Below, piece by piece: positions 54,192 to 62,661 of a stretch of DNA of 64,000 nt. Below the pieces are notes generated by a model. It was not told the DNA's origin and searched no databases. It saw only the letters and a program-made list of their open reading frames with translations. The position numbers were made by a program, and so were the translations under genes. Source of the DNA: Motiliproteus sp041586735 (lineage in GTDB: Bacteria > Pseudomonadota > Gammaproteobacteria > Pseudomonadales > Balneatricaceae); NCBI GenBank assembly GCA_041586735.1, contig JBFGZQ010000002.1, positions 62,001-126,000 of the forward strand, given 5' to 3'. Position 1 is the first letter of the stretch; every line of letters starts with the position of its first letter.

Positions 54192-54647
54192 GACTCAAAC
54201 TCCTGAATGCATTACAACTATTTAACATTTTATAGTTTAAGTAGCCTGATAAAAAACTGAGCGCAGCATTTTCTCTACGGGGATGGCAGAAGGACACCGA
54301 AGAGCGCCACCTTGCCACTCTATAATATGAATAAGGGTGGCCTATACCCGAATAGTACTTTCGTCTATTTCATGGAATTTTTTGTTCGACGCCTCAAGCC
54401 ACGTTACCGCCAGCACGGTGGCCAATATCAGCCAATTCAGCCGGGCTGGCTCGATCTTGGATCTGAGATACTTTGCGCTCTTCGAGAGCCGACAATAGAA
54501 AAAATGTGGCGCACTCTCGCATACAACCCCAGGTCTTGTCCAATATGATATAAGTCAGTAACAGGTACAACGCTGGTGACGACACTATACTGAATTCAGG
54601 TCTACGCTTAACTCACTATCAGTGTAACCGTTCAGGAGTGCCGTATT
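54192..54647. other. Divergent promoter region, no gene seen
   Basis: About 450 bp between the chemosensory operon (minus strand) and the next plus-strand gene. It is relatively AT-rich near 54200-54260 and must hold both promoters, but no clear -35/-10 pairs or operator repeats stand out. Short open frames here (e.g. 54312-54548) lack coding character. Confidence 0.6.
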
Positions 54648-55469
54648 ATGCTCGATAACGTAACAGCGATGCCGTTGCTGACCGTGAATGATCCGCCCTG
54701 CTGCACCCTTCTCAATCACAGCTCTGCCACCCCGCTATTACTGATCTGCGATCACGCCTCCAACTATATCCCGCCCCAGCTTGACCGACTTGGACTAACG
54801 GCAGCGCAACTCGAACAGCATATCGCCTGGGATCGCGGCTCGGCCGATCTAGTCCAGCTACTCTCTGATCAGCTGGGCTGCAGGGCCGTACTGGCCAACT
54901 ACTCACGCCTGCTGATCGATGTTAATCGTGATCCGGCACTGAATGAACCCTCACTGATTCCCGAATCCAGCGATAATCATCGTATCCCCGGCAACCTCAA
55001 CCTCAGCGCCAGCCAGCGCCATGAGCGGGTGGTGCGCATCTCCGCAAGCTATCACCAAGAGATCGAACGCCAGCTCGATGCGTTGACAGCCTACACCCCG
55101 GCGCCGCTGCTGTTCTCCATACACACCTTTACCCCGAAAATGCAGTCTTCTGAGCAGTTACGCCCCTGGCACGCGGGGATGCTCTGGAACCGCGACCCCC
55201 GGATCGCCAAACCGTTGATGGCCCATCTCAGCCGCCACCAACACCTGGTCATCGGCGATAACGAACCCTATTCGGGAAAGGAGTTCGCCTACAGCATTGA
55301 CCGCCACGGTCATGCCCGAGGGTTTCCCAACTGTGCGATCGAGATTCGCCAAGACCTGCTCCAGACCCACGATGCCTGTCTCTGGTGGGCAGAAGCCTTA
55401 GCCGACGGGCTTAGAGAGATCATGCACCAACCCTCCTTGCATCAGGTCAAATTTTTCAACGCTGAATAA
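54648..55469 (+). CDS. N-formylglutamate amidohydrolase family protein
   Basis: A 273-residue zinc hydrolase of the FGase/HutG family. It has LLICDHASNYIPPQLDRLGL, WDRGSADL, NYSRLLIDVNRDP, and LFSIHTFTP with metal and active-site residues, then IEIRQDLL near the end. Classic members deformylate N-formylglutamate in histidine breakdown, but there are no hut genes here. The next gene is a YbdK-type ligase 33 bp downstream, so the pair probably shares a pathway on glutamyl or peptide-like substrates (inference). Confidence 0.85.
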   Translation: MLDNVTAMPLLTVNDPPCCTLLNHSSATPLLLICDHASNYIPPQLDRLGLTAAQLEQHIAWDRGSADLVQLLSDQLGCRAVLANYSRLLIDVNRDPALNEPSLIPESSDNHRIPGNLNLSASQRHERVVRISASYHQEIERQLDALTAYTPAPLLFSIHTFTPKMQSSEQLRPWHAGMLWNRDPRIAKPLMAHLSRHQHLVIGDNEPYSGKEFAYSIDRHGHARGFPNCAIEIRQDLLQTHDACLWWAEALADGLREIMHQPSLHQVKFFNAE

Positions 55470-55502
55470 CGACCCCGTAGCCATCCACCTAGGAGCTTGG
55501 CA

Positions 55503-56687
55503 ATGACCAGAAAGCCTCGCGCTGCTAACTTCACCCTCGGTATCGAGGAGGAGTACCTGCTGGTCGATAAAACCACCCGGGAGCTGGCCGCCGACCCACC
55601 CGAGGCGCTGTTTAAACGCTGCGCTAAAGCACTTCCAGAGCGCGTCACCCATGAGTTCCTCCGCGCGCAGATAGAGATCGGTACCCCGGTCTGTCACAGC
55701 ATCGATGAAGCCCGCCACCACCTAGGCCATCTCCGCAACACCGTGGCAGACATAGCGGCCGATTACGGGCTCGCAATCATCGCCGCCTCTACCCATCCCA
55801 GCGCGCTCTGGTTCAACCAGCAACAGACTCGCCAGGCGCGTTATGACCTGCTCGCCGAAGATCTGCAAGCGGTCGGTCGACGCCTGCTCACCTGCGGCAT
55901 GCATGTTCACGTCGGCATTGTCGATCAAGATCAACGCATCGAGCTGATGAACCAGTGCGTCTACTTCCTCCCCCAGCTGCTCGCACTGAGCACCTCGTCA
56001 CCCTTCTGGGGGGGTGACAACACCGGGCTCAGATCCTATCGCCTGTCGGTGTTTAACCAGCTGCCGAGAACCGGGATTCCCGACCGTTTCGACTCCTGGT
56101 CCGATTATCAGCGCCATGTGAATGTGCTGATCAACGCAGGGCTGATCAAAGATGCGTCGATGCTCTGGTGGGATCTACGCCCCTCCTGTCATTATCCAAC
56201 GCTGGAGATGCGTATTACTGACGTCTGCACCCGAATCGACGACGCCCTGTGCATCGCCGCGCTCTATGTAGCGACCCTGAAGATGCTCAGCAACCTGCGC
56301 GACAACAACCAGCGCTGGCGAACCTATGCTCCGATGCTGATTCAAGAGAATCTCTGGCGCGCGCAGCGCTATGGTATCGACAGGGGCTTAATCGACTTCC
56401 AGCGTGAATCGATCATCGATTTCAAAGCACTGCTACAGCAATGGCTGGAGGCGATCGACCAGGCGGCTCACGAGATGCACTGCCATAGCGAAACCCAACA
56501 CGCCCTGACTATCCTCAGCCGCGGCACCAGCGCGCACTGCCAAGCGCAGCTCTATGAGCAGGCCCTGAGCCAGGGAGACAGCCCAGAGCAAGCGATGGCG
56601 AGGGTGATCGACTGGTTGATCAGCGAAACGATTCGGCAGCCTGACAGCAGTCCAGCCAGCGTCGTTGTTAATACAAAGCCAACCTAA
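55503..56687 (+). CDS. ybdK: Carboxylate-amine ligase of the YbdK (GCS2) family
   Basis: A 394-residue protein from the ATG at 55503, with AGGAG eight bases upstream; a TTG six bases earlier is less likely. It has FTLGIEEEYLLVDK, the metal/ATP-binding start of the GCS2 family, then HEFLRAQIEIGTPVC, CGMHVHVGI and LEMRITDVC. E. coli YbdK has weak glutamate-cysteine ligase activity; physiological substrates are unclear. It is paired with the FGase-like gene. Confidence 0.9.
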   Translation: MTRKPRAANFTLGIEEEYLLVDKTTRELAADPPEALFKRCAKALPERVTHEFLRAQIEIGTPVCHSIDEARHHLGHLRNTVADIAADYGLAIIAASTHPSALWFNQQQTRQARYDLLAEDLQAVGRRLLTCGMHVHVGIVDQDQRIELMNQCVYFLPQLLALSTSSPFWGGDNTGLRSYRLSVFNQLPRTGIPDRFDSWSDYQRHVNVLINAGLIKDASMLWWDLRPSCHYPTLEMRITDVCTRIDDALCIAALYVATLKMLSNLRDNNQRWRTYAPMLIQENLWRAQRYGIDRGLIDFQRESIIDFKALLQQWLEAIDQAAHEMHCHSETQHALTILSRGTSAHCQAQLYEQALSQGDSPEQAMARVIDWLISETIRQPDSSPASVVVNTKPT

Positions 56688-57001
56688 GCTGATCTATTCC
56701 GCTCGCGGCTGAGGCTGTATGTTTCGCGTTATTACCCATCAATGGAAGCCAGTACGGGTATGGGTGCTTGTAGCGGTGCTTCGTGTAGCTGTCGGTGGAG
56801 AACCGCTTCCCGCCGACACCGGGCCTGCAACGAACGTCTGATATCAACAGATGAAAACAACGAACGTAGCGCCTGCGGCACGCGAATGCGGGAGTAGAAG
56901 AGGTTGTATCGACAAGATTCAAGGTAAGCAGAAGATCGAGCCAGCGATCCAGGTGTCGCACCCTGTATCGCACTTGAGCGAACAACAGGTTCTAACAACA
57001 C
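56688..57001. other. Intergenic stretch downstream of the ybdK-like gene and of the SRP RNA
   Basis: About 310 bp with no supportable gene. I see no terminator for the ybdK-like gene. Overlapping short frames on the minus strand run through it and through the SRP RNA and look spurious. Confidence 0.6.
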
Positions 57002-57029
57002 AAAAGCCTTAAGTAACCATATGTTACTT
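57002..57029 (-). terminator. Probable terminator of the SRP RNA
   Basis: On the minus strand AAGTAAC / GTTACTT form a seven-base stem with a five-base loop, followed by AAGGCTTTTG. It lies about ten bases past the 3' end of the SRP RNA. Confidence 0.65.
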
Positions 57030-57037
57030 GGAATGGA

Positions 57038-57147
57038 GGCAGCCCCGCCAGCCACACCCCGGCACACAGATCCACCGCTGTGGCTGCTCCCTTCCGGGCC
57101 TGACCAGGTTAACGGTTTCTTGTTGCGGGGGGACCGACAGGGCCACC
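57038..57147 (-). ncRNA. ffs: Signal recognition particle 4.5S RNA
   Basis: On the minus strand the sequence contains the invariant SRP domain IV segments GGTCAGGCCCGGAAGG and GAGCAGCCA, which form the asymmetric internal loop and GGAA tetraloop that bind Ffh. The outer arms (GGCCCTGTCGG at the 5' end, CTGGCGGGGC at the 3' end) pair into the long hairpin of the small bacterial SRP RNA. The length of about 105-110 nt matches. The RNA with Ffh targets nascent inner-membrane proteins. The exact ends are estimated from pairing. Confidence 0.95.
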
Positions 57148-57248
57148 ATAACGAGGAGATAAACCGAAACCGGCAGCACCTCCAACGGGCGAGAATTATG
57201 CTCGATTCGCCGTCTGGACGCAACCGCGTTTTCCCGCCTTGTTTATAT

Positions 57249-57836
57249 TCAGCGTACCTGAAGCTGCCGCAGAATCATGTTTTCTGCTGCCGGCGCATCC
57301 CAGTCGGCGTAGCTGCGTAGAAAACTCAGCACCCGACCCTCGGAGTCGATCAGAAAGTTCGCGGGAAACACATCTACCGGAAACTCCTCGGCGAAGGCTT
57401 CGGCCGAACCATGATAGAGCTGCAGGTGCTCAATCTTCAGCTTGTCATAAAATTCACGGGCGCCGGTATAGCCACGCTGATCCAACGCCACAGCAACCAC
57501 CTCAAAGCTGTCGCTGCCCAAGCGCTGCTGCAAGCGATCCAACGCCGGCAGCTCGCGCAAACAAGGAGGACACCAGGTTGCCCAAAAATTCAGCAGCACC
57601 AGCTTGCCGCGAAAAGCAGATAGATCAATAGCTTCTGATTCATTTCGCACCATAGCAACCGGTTTGATGGCCTTAGGAGGGGTCACCTCAATGAAACTAT
57701 TAACCGTGCCATCAGCGGGTTCGGTTTGCGCATGATTAGCCCAGGCGACCAAGGCTATTATCAACCCCAGCAACAACAATGCAGATCGCACAACAGCTAC
57801 CATAGTCTTTAACCATTTACTCGAATTTGGAGCCAT
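57249..57836 (-). CDS. TlpA/ResA-like thioredoxin-fold protein
   Basis: A 195-residue membrane-anchored protein. It has an N-terminal hydrophobic helix (about 14-33, SALLLLGLIIALVAWANHA) and then a periplasmic thioredoxin fold with VLLNFWATWCPPCLREL, active-site CPPC. The fold continues with VAVALDQRGYTGA and FPVDVFPANFLID, including the cis-Pro region. TlpA/ResA-like proteins reduce disulfides in cytochrome c or other envelope proteins. The particular client is unknown, and no cytochrome maturation genes are adjacent. Confidence 0.88.
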   Translation of the reverse strand: MAPNSSKWLKTMVAVVRSALLLLGLIIALVAWANHAQTEPADGTVNSFIEVTPPKAIKPVAMVRNESEAIDLSAFRGKLVLLNFWATWCPPCLRELPALDRLQQRLGSDSFEVVAVALDQRGYTGAREFYDKLKIEHLQLYHGSAEAFAEEFPVDVFPANFLIDSEGRVLSFLRSYADWDAPAAENMILRQLQVR

Positions 57837-57965
57837 TGTAGTCCGCCGTTGCTATCGAGTGAAGTGCGACACCCAGTAAATCAATGCGGTGATTGATCCC
57901 GATTGACGGGGTTTTAGCATATAATGCGCCGCATTTATCACCCAGCGCTTTAGACTCGGACGCTT

Positions 57966-58919
57966 ATGCAACTGCACGACCACATCAACAGCCTTGGCCG
58001 CGATCTGAAACAGCGTTTTGGTGAAAAGGTCCACAAACTCAGCATCAACGCGCAGTTCACCTGTCCGAACCGCGACGGAACGCTAGGACGCGGCGGCTGC
58101 ACGTTCTGCAACAACGCCTCTTTTAATGCTAGAACTCAAACCCAGGAGAGCATCCGCGAGCAGCTGGAAAACAGCAAACCGGGAATGCGAGCCAAGCGCT
58201 ATCTGGCCTATTTTCAGGCCTACACTAACACCTATGCCGAAGTTGAAACGCTGCGCCAAATGTACCAAGAGGCACTAGAGGTTGCAGATATCGTAGGCCT
58301 GTGCGTTGGCACCCGGCCCGACTGCGTGCCTAACGCTACCCTAGACCTGCTGGCGGGTTATCAAGACCAGGGCGCCGAGGTGTGGCTGGAGCTCGGCCTG
58401 CAATCTGCCTTCGACACGACCCTGGAGCGGATTAATCGTGGCCATCACTTTGCCGCCTATGTCGATGCGGTCCAGCGCGCCCAAGCCCGCAACCTCAAGG
58501 TCTGCACCCATCTCATTATTGGCTTGCCGGGCGAAGCCCCTAGCGACAGTCTGATCACCTTGGATCGAGTCTTGGAGCAAGGCTGCCAAGGCTTAAAACT
58601 GCACCCTCTGCATATTGTCAAGGGCAGCCAGATGGCAAGACAGTGGCAACGTGGCGAGATCGGCGCGATCAGTTTTGATGATTACGTCGAGACGGCCGCT
58701 CAGATGATCCGTCATACACCCTGGGAGGTCGTCTATCACCGAGTGACCGCGACAGCACGGCGCCCCACGCTACTGGCACCGGACTGGTGTGATAATCGCT
58801 GGCCCACCTTCAACGCGATTGCCGAGCACCTACACCGGCACGGCGGTCAGGGCAGCGCCCTGAGCACTACAGATTCAGATTCAGATTCAGATTTTAAAGC
58901 ACGAAACCACGCCTTGTAA
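57966..58919 (+). CDS. Radical SAM protein of the TIGR01212/YhcC family
   Basis: A 317-residue radical SAM protein. The family cluster motif is in INAQFTCPNRDGTLGRGG followed by CTFCNN, so the Fe-S cysteines are present with the long spacing typical of YhcC. It also has VGTRPDCVPNATLDLLAGY, WLELGLQSAFDTTLERINRG and HLIIGLPGE. The reaction is not known. The C-terminus carries a short Ser-Asp repeat from a hexanucleotide microsatellite. It is convergent with the Crp/Fnr gene. Confidence 0.92.
   Translation: MQLHDHINSLGRDLKQRFGEKVHKLSINAQFTCPNRDGTLGRGGCTFCNNASFNARTQTQESIREQLENSKPGMRAKRYLAYFQAYTNTYAEVETLRQMYQEALEVADIVGLCVGTRPDCVPNATLDLLAGYQDQGAEVWLELGLQSAFDTTLERINRGHHFAAYVDAVQRAQARNLKVCTHLIIGLPGEAPSDSLITLDRVLEQGCQGLKLHPLHIVKGSQMARQWQRGEIGAISFDDYVETAAQMIRHTPWEVVYHRVTATARRPTLLAPDWCDNRWPTFNAIAEHLHRHGGQGSALSTTDSDSDSDFKARNHAL
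58870..58893. repeat. Hexanucleotide microsatellite at the end of the YhcC-like gene
   Basis: Four perfect CAGATT units encoding Ser-Asp repeats about ten codons before the stop. Confidence 0.88.
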
Positions 58920-58973
58920 GCAGCACTGACAAGCGGTAACAACGCCTCAGACCGGGCCATCAACGACTCGACG

Positions 58974-59663
58974 CTATTCAAACTCAAATAGGCGCGTTAT
59001 ATCGATGACCTTAATATCTCGCCCTTTAACCTCAATGACCCCCTGCTGAGCCAGGGTCGACATGATCCGAGAAAAGGTCTCAGGTTTAACCGATAACCTT
59101 GAGGCGATAACGTGCTTGGGTGAACTAAGACAGAGCAGCGCGCCGTCTTGCGACCCTGCAGGCAGCTGTGACGCCAGAAAGCGCACCACGCGATAGGTCG
59201 CGTTCTGCTGGGTCAGATGTACCACATCATTCAAACGCGCATGCAGACGCATACTCAGATCACCCAGAATTCGCATGCAGGCATCCATATTATGATGCAG
59301 CAACTCGACATAGGTGGCACCATCAATGCCGTAGACACGCGACGGATTCAGGGCCTGGGCACTGACTGGAAAAGCCGACCTACGCATAAAGATTACCGCC
59401 TCGGCAATGGTCTGACCAGGGGTGATAATCTCCACCACTTTTTCATTGCCATCGGCTGCGCTGCGATACAGTTTTATCAGGCCATCGGCTAACAGGTAGA
59501 ACTGCTTGGCGGGCTGGTCCTGGCAAAATAGCACCTGCTCCGGGCCAAGCGCGTACAGGCTAACCGCTCCGAGCAGCCGCTGTAGCTCCGCTTCTGAGAA
59601 ACTGGCGAATAAACAGTGACGACGAATGGCGGCCAGGGCCAGCTGTTGTTGATGAATATCCAT
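58974..59663 (-). CDS. Crp/Fnr-family regulator, Dnr-like
   Basis: A 229-residue transcription factor. It has an N-terminal cyclic-nucleotide-binding-like sensor fold (about 15-130), a long dimerisation helix, and a C-terminal winged helix with KHVIASRLSVKPETFSRIMSTL, where E and the following S-R match Fnr-type recognition of TTGAT half-sites. There is no N-terminal cysteine cluster as in Fnr/Anr, so oxygen sensing by an Fe-S cluster is unlikely. A Dnr-type NO-responsive role is suggested by ubiUV and moeA next door (inference). Two candidate target sites are nearby. Confidence 0.85.
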   Translation of the reverse strand: MDIHQQQLALAAIRRHCLFASFSEAELQRLLGAVSLYALGPEQVLFCQDQPAKQFYLLADGLIKLYRSAADGNEKVVEIITPGQTIAEAVIFMRRSAFPVSAQALNPSRVYGIDGATYVELLHHNMDACMRILGDLSMRLHARLNDVVHLTQQNATYRVVRFLASQLPAGSQDGALLCLSSPKHVIASRLSVKPETFSRIMSTLAQQGVIEVKGRDIKVIDITRLFEFE

Positions 59664-59689
59664 AGCGTTTACGCGACCCCAAAACCCTC

Positions 59690-59711
59690 AAAACAACCAA
59701 GCCGTTGTTTT
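59690..59711 (-). terminator. Hairpin after the unknown membrane protein gene
   Basis: A perfect eight-base stem, AAAACAAC / GTTGTTTT, with a six-base loop. On the minus strand it is followed by GAGGGTTTTGGGG. It lies between the membrane-protein gene and the Crp/Fnr gene and may separate their transcripts. Confidence 0.55.
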
Positions 59712-59769
59712 ACGCGCCCTGGCCGACAGGGTCAAATGAATATTACTTTAACCTATAACCTGCTGCCGG

Positions 59770-60465
59770 TTAAATCGCTACCGATCTCATTTTACGCCGA
59801 TTGGTCAGCACCAAGCAGTGCTTTTGGTATGGTTTATTGTTAAGCAACACTTTGAGCAGTTGCTCTTCGGAAACCGGACCGCATTCAATTTCACTAATCT
59901 CCTCGCCCAGTTTTACCAACGCCTCATGGTCACGCTCAATCGCGAGCCAGTCCATAACTCTGATATTGGACTTATCGCTAAGACCCGTGGAGCGGCAGCT
60001 TTTGTTGATCAGGCATCGATCGCAGATCTGACTGGTAATTTTTTTGCGATGCCCGGTTTGGGCCACCGAGGCAGAACCCCGATAGCGACGCCAGTCATCG
60101 ATCCAGGATATTTTGCGCTTGTTGATCCGCACGACCAACACAGACACACCAAACAGCAACAGCATCAGCCCAGCATAGAAAAACACCGCATCGCCTAGAA
60201 AACGCATCACCAGAATACCACCACCCAGGTAAAAAAACGGCAGCGATTCATAAAAATCATCGTGTAGGAAGATGCGCTTCTTGTCCTTGGGTTGACGCGG
60301 ATTGATCCGCCGCGCATCTGAGCGCAACACCCAGATAATCACGGCGCCGGTATAGAGAAGCCAGGCGAACCCCAGCACGATCAAATCAGAATGCCCTGCT
60401 AGCAGACCCAGCGCGGTAAAAAGATAGGCATAGGGTAGAACCTCGTAAATCGCCTTAGGTAACAT
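59770..60465 (-). CDS. Uncharacterised membrane protein with a C-terminal cysteine motif
   Basis: A 231-residue protein, not recognised. There are two hydrophobic segments near residues 8-46 and two more near 75-108 (FFYLGGGILVMRFL and AVFFYAGLMLLLFGVSVLVV). A soluble C-terminal part contains CDRCLINKSC, a CxxC-x5-C pattern that could bind a metal or cluster. It sits between a Crp/Fnr regulator and ubiUV, with a Fnr/Dnr-type palindrome 73-87 bases upstream of its start. A role in anaerobic or NO-related metabolism is therefore plausible but unproven. Confidence 0.75.
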   Translation of the reverse strand: MLPKAIYEVLPYAYLFTALGLLAGHSDLIVLGFAWLLYTGAVIIWVLRSDARRINPRQPKDKKRIFLHDDFYESLPFFYLGGGILVMRFLGDAVFFYAGLMLLLFGVSVLVVRINKRKISWIDDWRRYRGSASVAQTGHRKKITSQICDRCLINKSCRSTGLSDKSNIRVMDWLAIERDHEALVKLGEEISEIECGPVSEEQLLKVLLNNKPYQKHCLVLTNRRKMRSVAI

Positions 60466-60538
60466 AACTACTCGTCAATAGGTAAAAGCGCTATTTTATA
60501 CAAACCCGCGCCTCCTGACAGAGTTCAGCGACTATTTG

Positions 60539-60552
60539 CTGATCTAGGTCAT
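60539..60552 (-). promoter_or_regulatory. Candidate Anr/Dnr box upstream of the membrane protein gene
   Basis: CTGATCTAGGTCAT keeps the core TGAT-CTAG-GTCA of the Pseudomonas Anr/Dnr consensus TTGAT-N4-GTCAA, with changes only at the outermost bases. It is centred about 80 bases before the minus-strand start at 60465. Confidence 0.5.
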
Positions 60553-60583
60553 CCTCAAACCAACTCCTCAAATCAAAAACAAC

Positions 60584-60609
60584 AAAAGCCTGCAACGCTG
60601 CAAGCTTTT
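60584..60609 (-). terminator. Intrinsic terminator after ubiV
   Basis: On the minus strand AAAAGC-TTGCA and TGCAGGCTTTT form a ~10-base stem with one mismatch and the loop GCGT, followed by GTTGTTTTTG. It ends the ubiU-ubiV transcript about 40 bases past the stop. Confidence 0.75.
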
Positions 60610-60646
60610 GAGTAAACCCGGACTTATTGACAGCCCTGTTGGCGAC

Positions 60647-61543
60647 TCAGGGCTGGTAAGTGTTCACCAACCCGGCGTTTTGATACCAGTAGCCATTGAC
60701 GGCCTCGGCAGGAATTGTCGGGATCTGTTGCGAGCGACCATCCAGCTGCTCGCGGAACTGCTGAATGACCTGCACCATCGCCTCGCCCTGAGGATTAAGA
60801 CGAACAATATCCACCCCCATTTGCCGCATCTGCTCCAGCTCCGGGAGTAAATTGTAGCTTTGTCCTGACAGGGTCTGAATACCATTGATGGTAAACACCT
60901 CCTGCCCCTCCTGACTCGCCATCGGCAGGCCCTGAGGATAATCGATACACACAAACTGACACTGATCTTTAGGCAGATTGCGCGCCCGCGCGGTAAAACA
61001 ACGCGCCGAATAGGCCAGCGGTAACAAACCGTAACTAAACACCTCGGTTTCTATCGCATCGCCAAATCCCAACTGCTGCGCATCGCTGAGAATATCGGCC
61101 AGAGTCGTACCTGAGAGCTCTACCGGCATCACCCAGCGCTGTAGTCCTCGCTTGTGTAGCGCCTGCAAACTACGGGCGTTGTAGATATTGATCGCCGGGC
61201 CGGTCACAAACGGCAAGCCGCGTTCTGCCAGCATCTGCACCGCGCCCATATCATTGGCCTCGACCCGCAACTCACCGTTATCGCATAGCCGCCGCAGGGT
61301 CTTGAGTTCTGACTCTGCCTCGATCAGTACCAGCGACGATAACACCACCTCTTTGCCTGCCGCAGCCAGCTCCTGCCCCAACTCGATCCACTCCTGGGTC
61401 TTCAGCTCGCGGCGCTTGGAACAGACACTCTCACCCAGATAGATCACATCCAGTGGCTGCTCCGCCATCTGCCGATAAAATGCATAGACCTTTTCACGCT
61501 GCCAATAAAACAACAAGGAACCCAGAGACAACTTCATAACCAA
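60647..61543 (-). CDS. ubiV: U32-family ubiquinone anaerobic hydroxylation protein UbiV
   Basis: A 298-residue U32 peptidase-like protein. It has VIYLGESVCSKRRELKTQEWIELG at the N-terminus with the first cysteine, EANDMGAVQMLAERGLPFVTGP, and the cysteine set in AYSARCFTARARNLPKDQC and FVCIDYP, which bind a 4Fe-4S cluster in the UbiV family. With UbiU and UbiT it carries out oxygen-independent hydroxylation in ubiquinone synthesis. It lies 28 bp after ubiU. No ubiT-like SCP2 gene is seen within the window. Confidence 0.92.
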   Translation of the reverse strand: MVMKLSLGSLLFYWQREKVYAFYRQMAEQPLDVIYLGESVCSKRRELKTQEWIELGQELAAAGKEVVLSSLVLIEAESELKTLRRLCDNGELRVEANDMGAVQMLAERGLPFVTGPAINIYNARSLQALHKRGLQRWVMPVELSGTTLADILSDAQQLGFGDAIETEVFSYGLLPLAYSARCFTARARNLPKDQCQFVCIDYPQGLPMASQEGQEVFTINGIQTLSGQSYNLLPELEQMRQMGVDIVRLNPQGEAMVQVIQQFREQLDGRSQQIPTIPAEAVNGYWYQNAGLVNTYQP

Positions 61544-61571
61544 CCTCTTAAAACCGCATTAACGATCGCCA

Positions 61572-62570
61572 TTATTGCCAGGGGCGCGAATAAGCGCCTA
61601 ACGTAGTCTGAGTCCCTTCGGAGACATTACCCAGCACGCTCATCCACTCGGGCTTTACGCTATAACCCTGGGGGTCAGACTGCATCGCATCGATCGCCTG
61701 ACGCCAGACACTCACCACCTGCTCGACGTAGGCGGGGCTACGCTGACGCCCTTCGATCTTAACCGCTCGAACACCCGCCTGTTGCAGCTCCGGCAACAAC
61801 TCCAGGGTATTGAGGCTGGTGGGTTCCTCCAAGGCATGAAAGGTGTTACCGCCAACCTGAAACCGGCCCTTGCACAGGGTCGGATAACCGGCTTTTTCAC
61901 CCGCCTGATAGCGGTCGATCAGCACATCGTTGAGCCGCGTTTCAAGGCCGCCATCGGCCTGCTCTTCCCAGCGCACCGCGTGGGCTGGCGAACAGGCACC
62001 GCAGGTATTAGGCGACTGATCGGTGATATAGGAGGAGAGGTAACAGCGCCCTTCGGCCATGATACAGAGTGAACCGAAGGCAAAGACTTCGATCTCCACC
62101 GGACTCAGGGCCGCCACCTGGCGCACCTGTGCCATCGACAGCACGCGTGGCAGCACCGCCCGGCGGATACCAAAGTTTTCATGGTAAAATTTCAGACATT
62201 CGTAGTTGGTGGCCGACCCCTGCACCGACAGGTGCAACCCCAACTCGGGGTGTTTCTCTGCGGCATAACCCAGCACCCCCATATCTGCGGCGATCAGCGC
62301 GCTGACCCCCAGATCGGCGGCCAGATCCACGGCCGCAGCCCAGCGTTTCCAGCCACTGGGCTGCGGGTAGGTATTCACCGCGACAAACACCTTCACGCCG
62401 CGATCACGGGCGTAATCCAGCGCCTGATGGGCCTTCTTATCATTGAAGTTGAGACCCGCAAAATGCCGCGCATTGGTATCATCTTTAAAACCGATGTACA
62501 CCGCATCTGCACCGTTATCCACGGCCACTTTTAACGACGGGTAGTTTCCCGCCGGACACACCAACTCCAT
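61572..62570 (-). CDS. ubiU: U32-family ubiquinone anaerobic hydroxylation protein UbiU
   Basis: A 332-residue U32 family protein. It has MELVCPAGNYPSLKVAVDNG at the N-terminus, GFKDDTNARHFAGLNF, and the cluster cysteines in FGSLCIMAEGRCYLSSY, PNTCGACSPAHA and PTLCKGRF. UbiU-UbiV form a heterodimer with 4Fe-4S clusters needed for hydroxylation of the ubiquinone ring without O2, which uses prephenate as oxygen donor in E. coli. A near-perfect Fnr-type box lies about 98 bases upstream. Confidence 0.93.
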   Translation of the reverse strand: MELVCPAGNYPSLKVAVDNGADAVYIGFKDDTNARHFAGLNFNDKKAHQALDYARDRGVKVFVAVNTYPQPSGWKRWAAAVDLAADLGVSALIAADMGVLGYAAEKHPELGLHLSVQGSATNYECLKFYHENFGIRRAVLPRVLSMAQVRQVAALSPVEIEVFAFGSLCIMAEGRCYLSSYITDQSPNTCGACSPAHAVRWEEQADGGLETRLNDVLIDRYQAGEKAGYPTLCKGRFQVGGNTFHALEEPTSLNTLELLPELQQAGVRAVKIEGRQRSPAYVEQVVSVWRQAIDAMQSDPQGYSVKPEWMSVLGNVSEGTQTTLGAYSRPWQ

Positions 62571-62661
62571 ACTGACACCTATCGTCTAATCACTGCGTAC
62601 GAGCGCTTGATGAACTCGAGGAACGAGCCGTGCACGGTAACAAACCAAACCCGGCCTGCCC

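Noticed and set aside
54312..54548. 78-codon frame in the gap upstream of the FGase-like gene
   Set aside because: There is no Shine-Dalgarno, the composition is not coding-like, an equally long frame lies on the opposite strand, and there is no family resemblance.
56732..57223. 163-codon minus-strand frame across the SRP RNA and its downstream region
   Set aside because: It overlaps the clear SRP RNA gene and its terminator, and the translation is rich in Arg and Cys with no domain-like pattern.
62600..62616. CTTGATGAACTCGAG as a second Fnr box upstream of ubiU
   Set aside because: Only one half-site matches. The site at 62662-62675 is far better and better placed.
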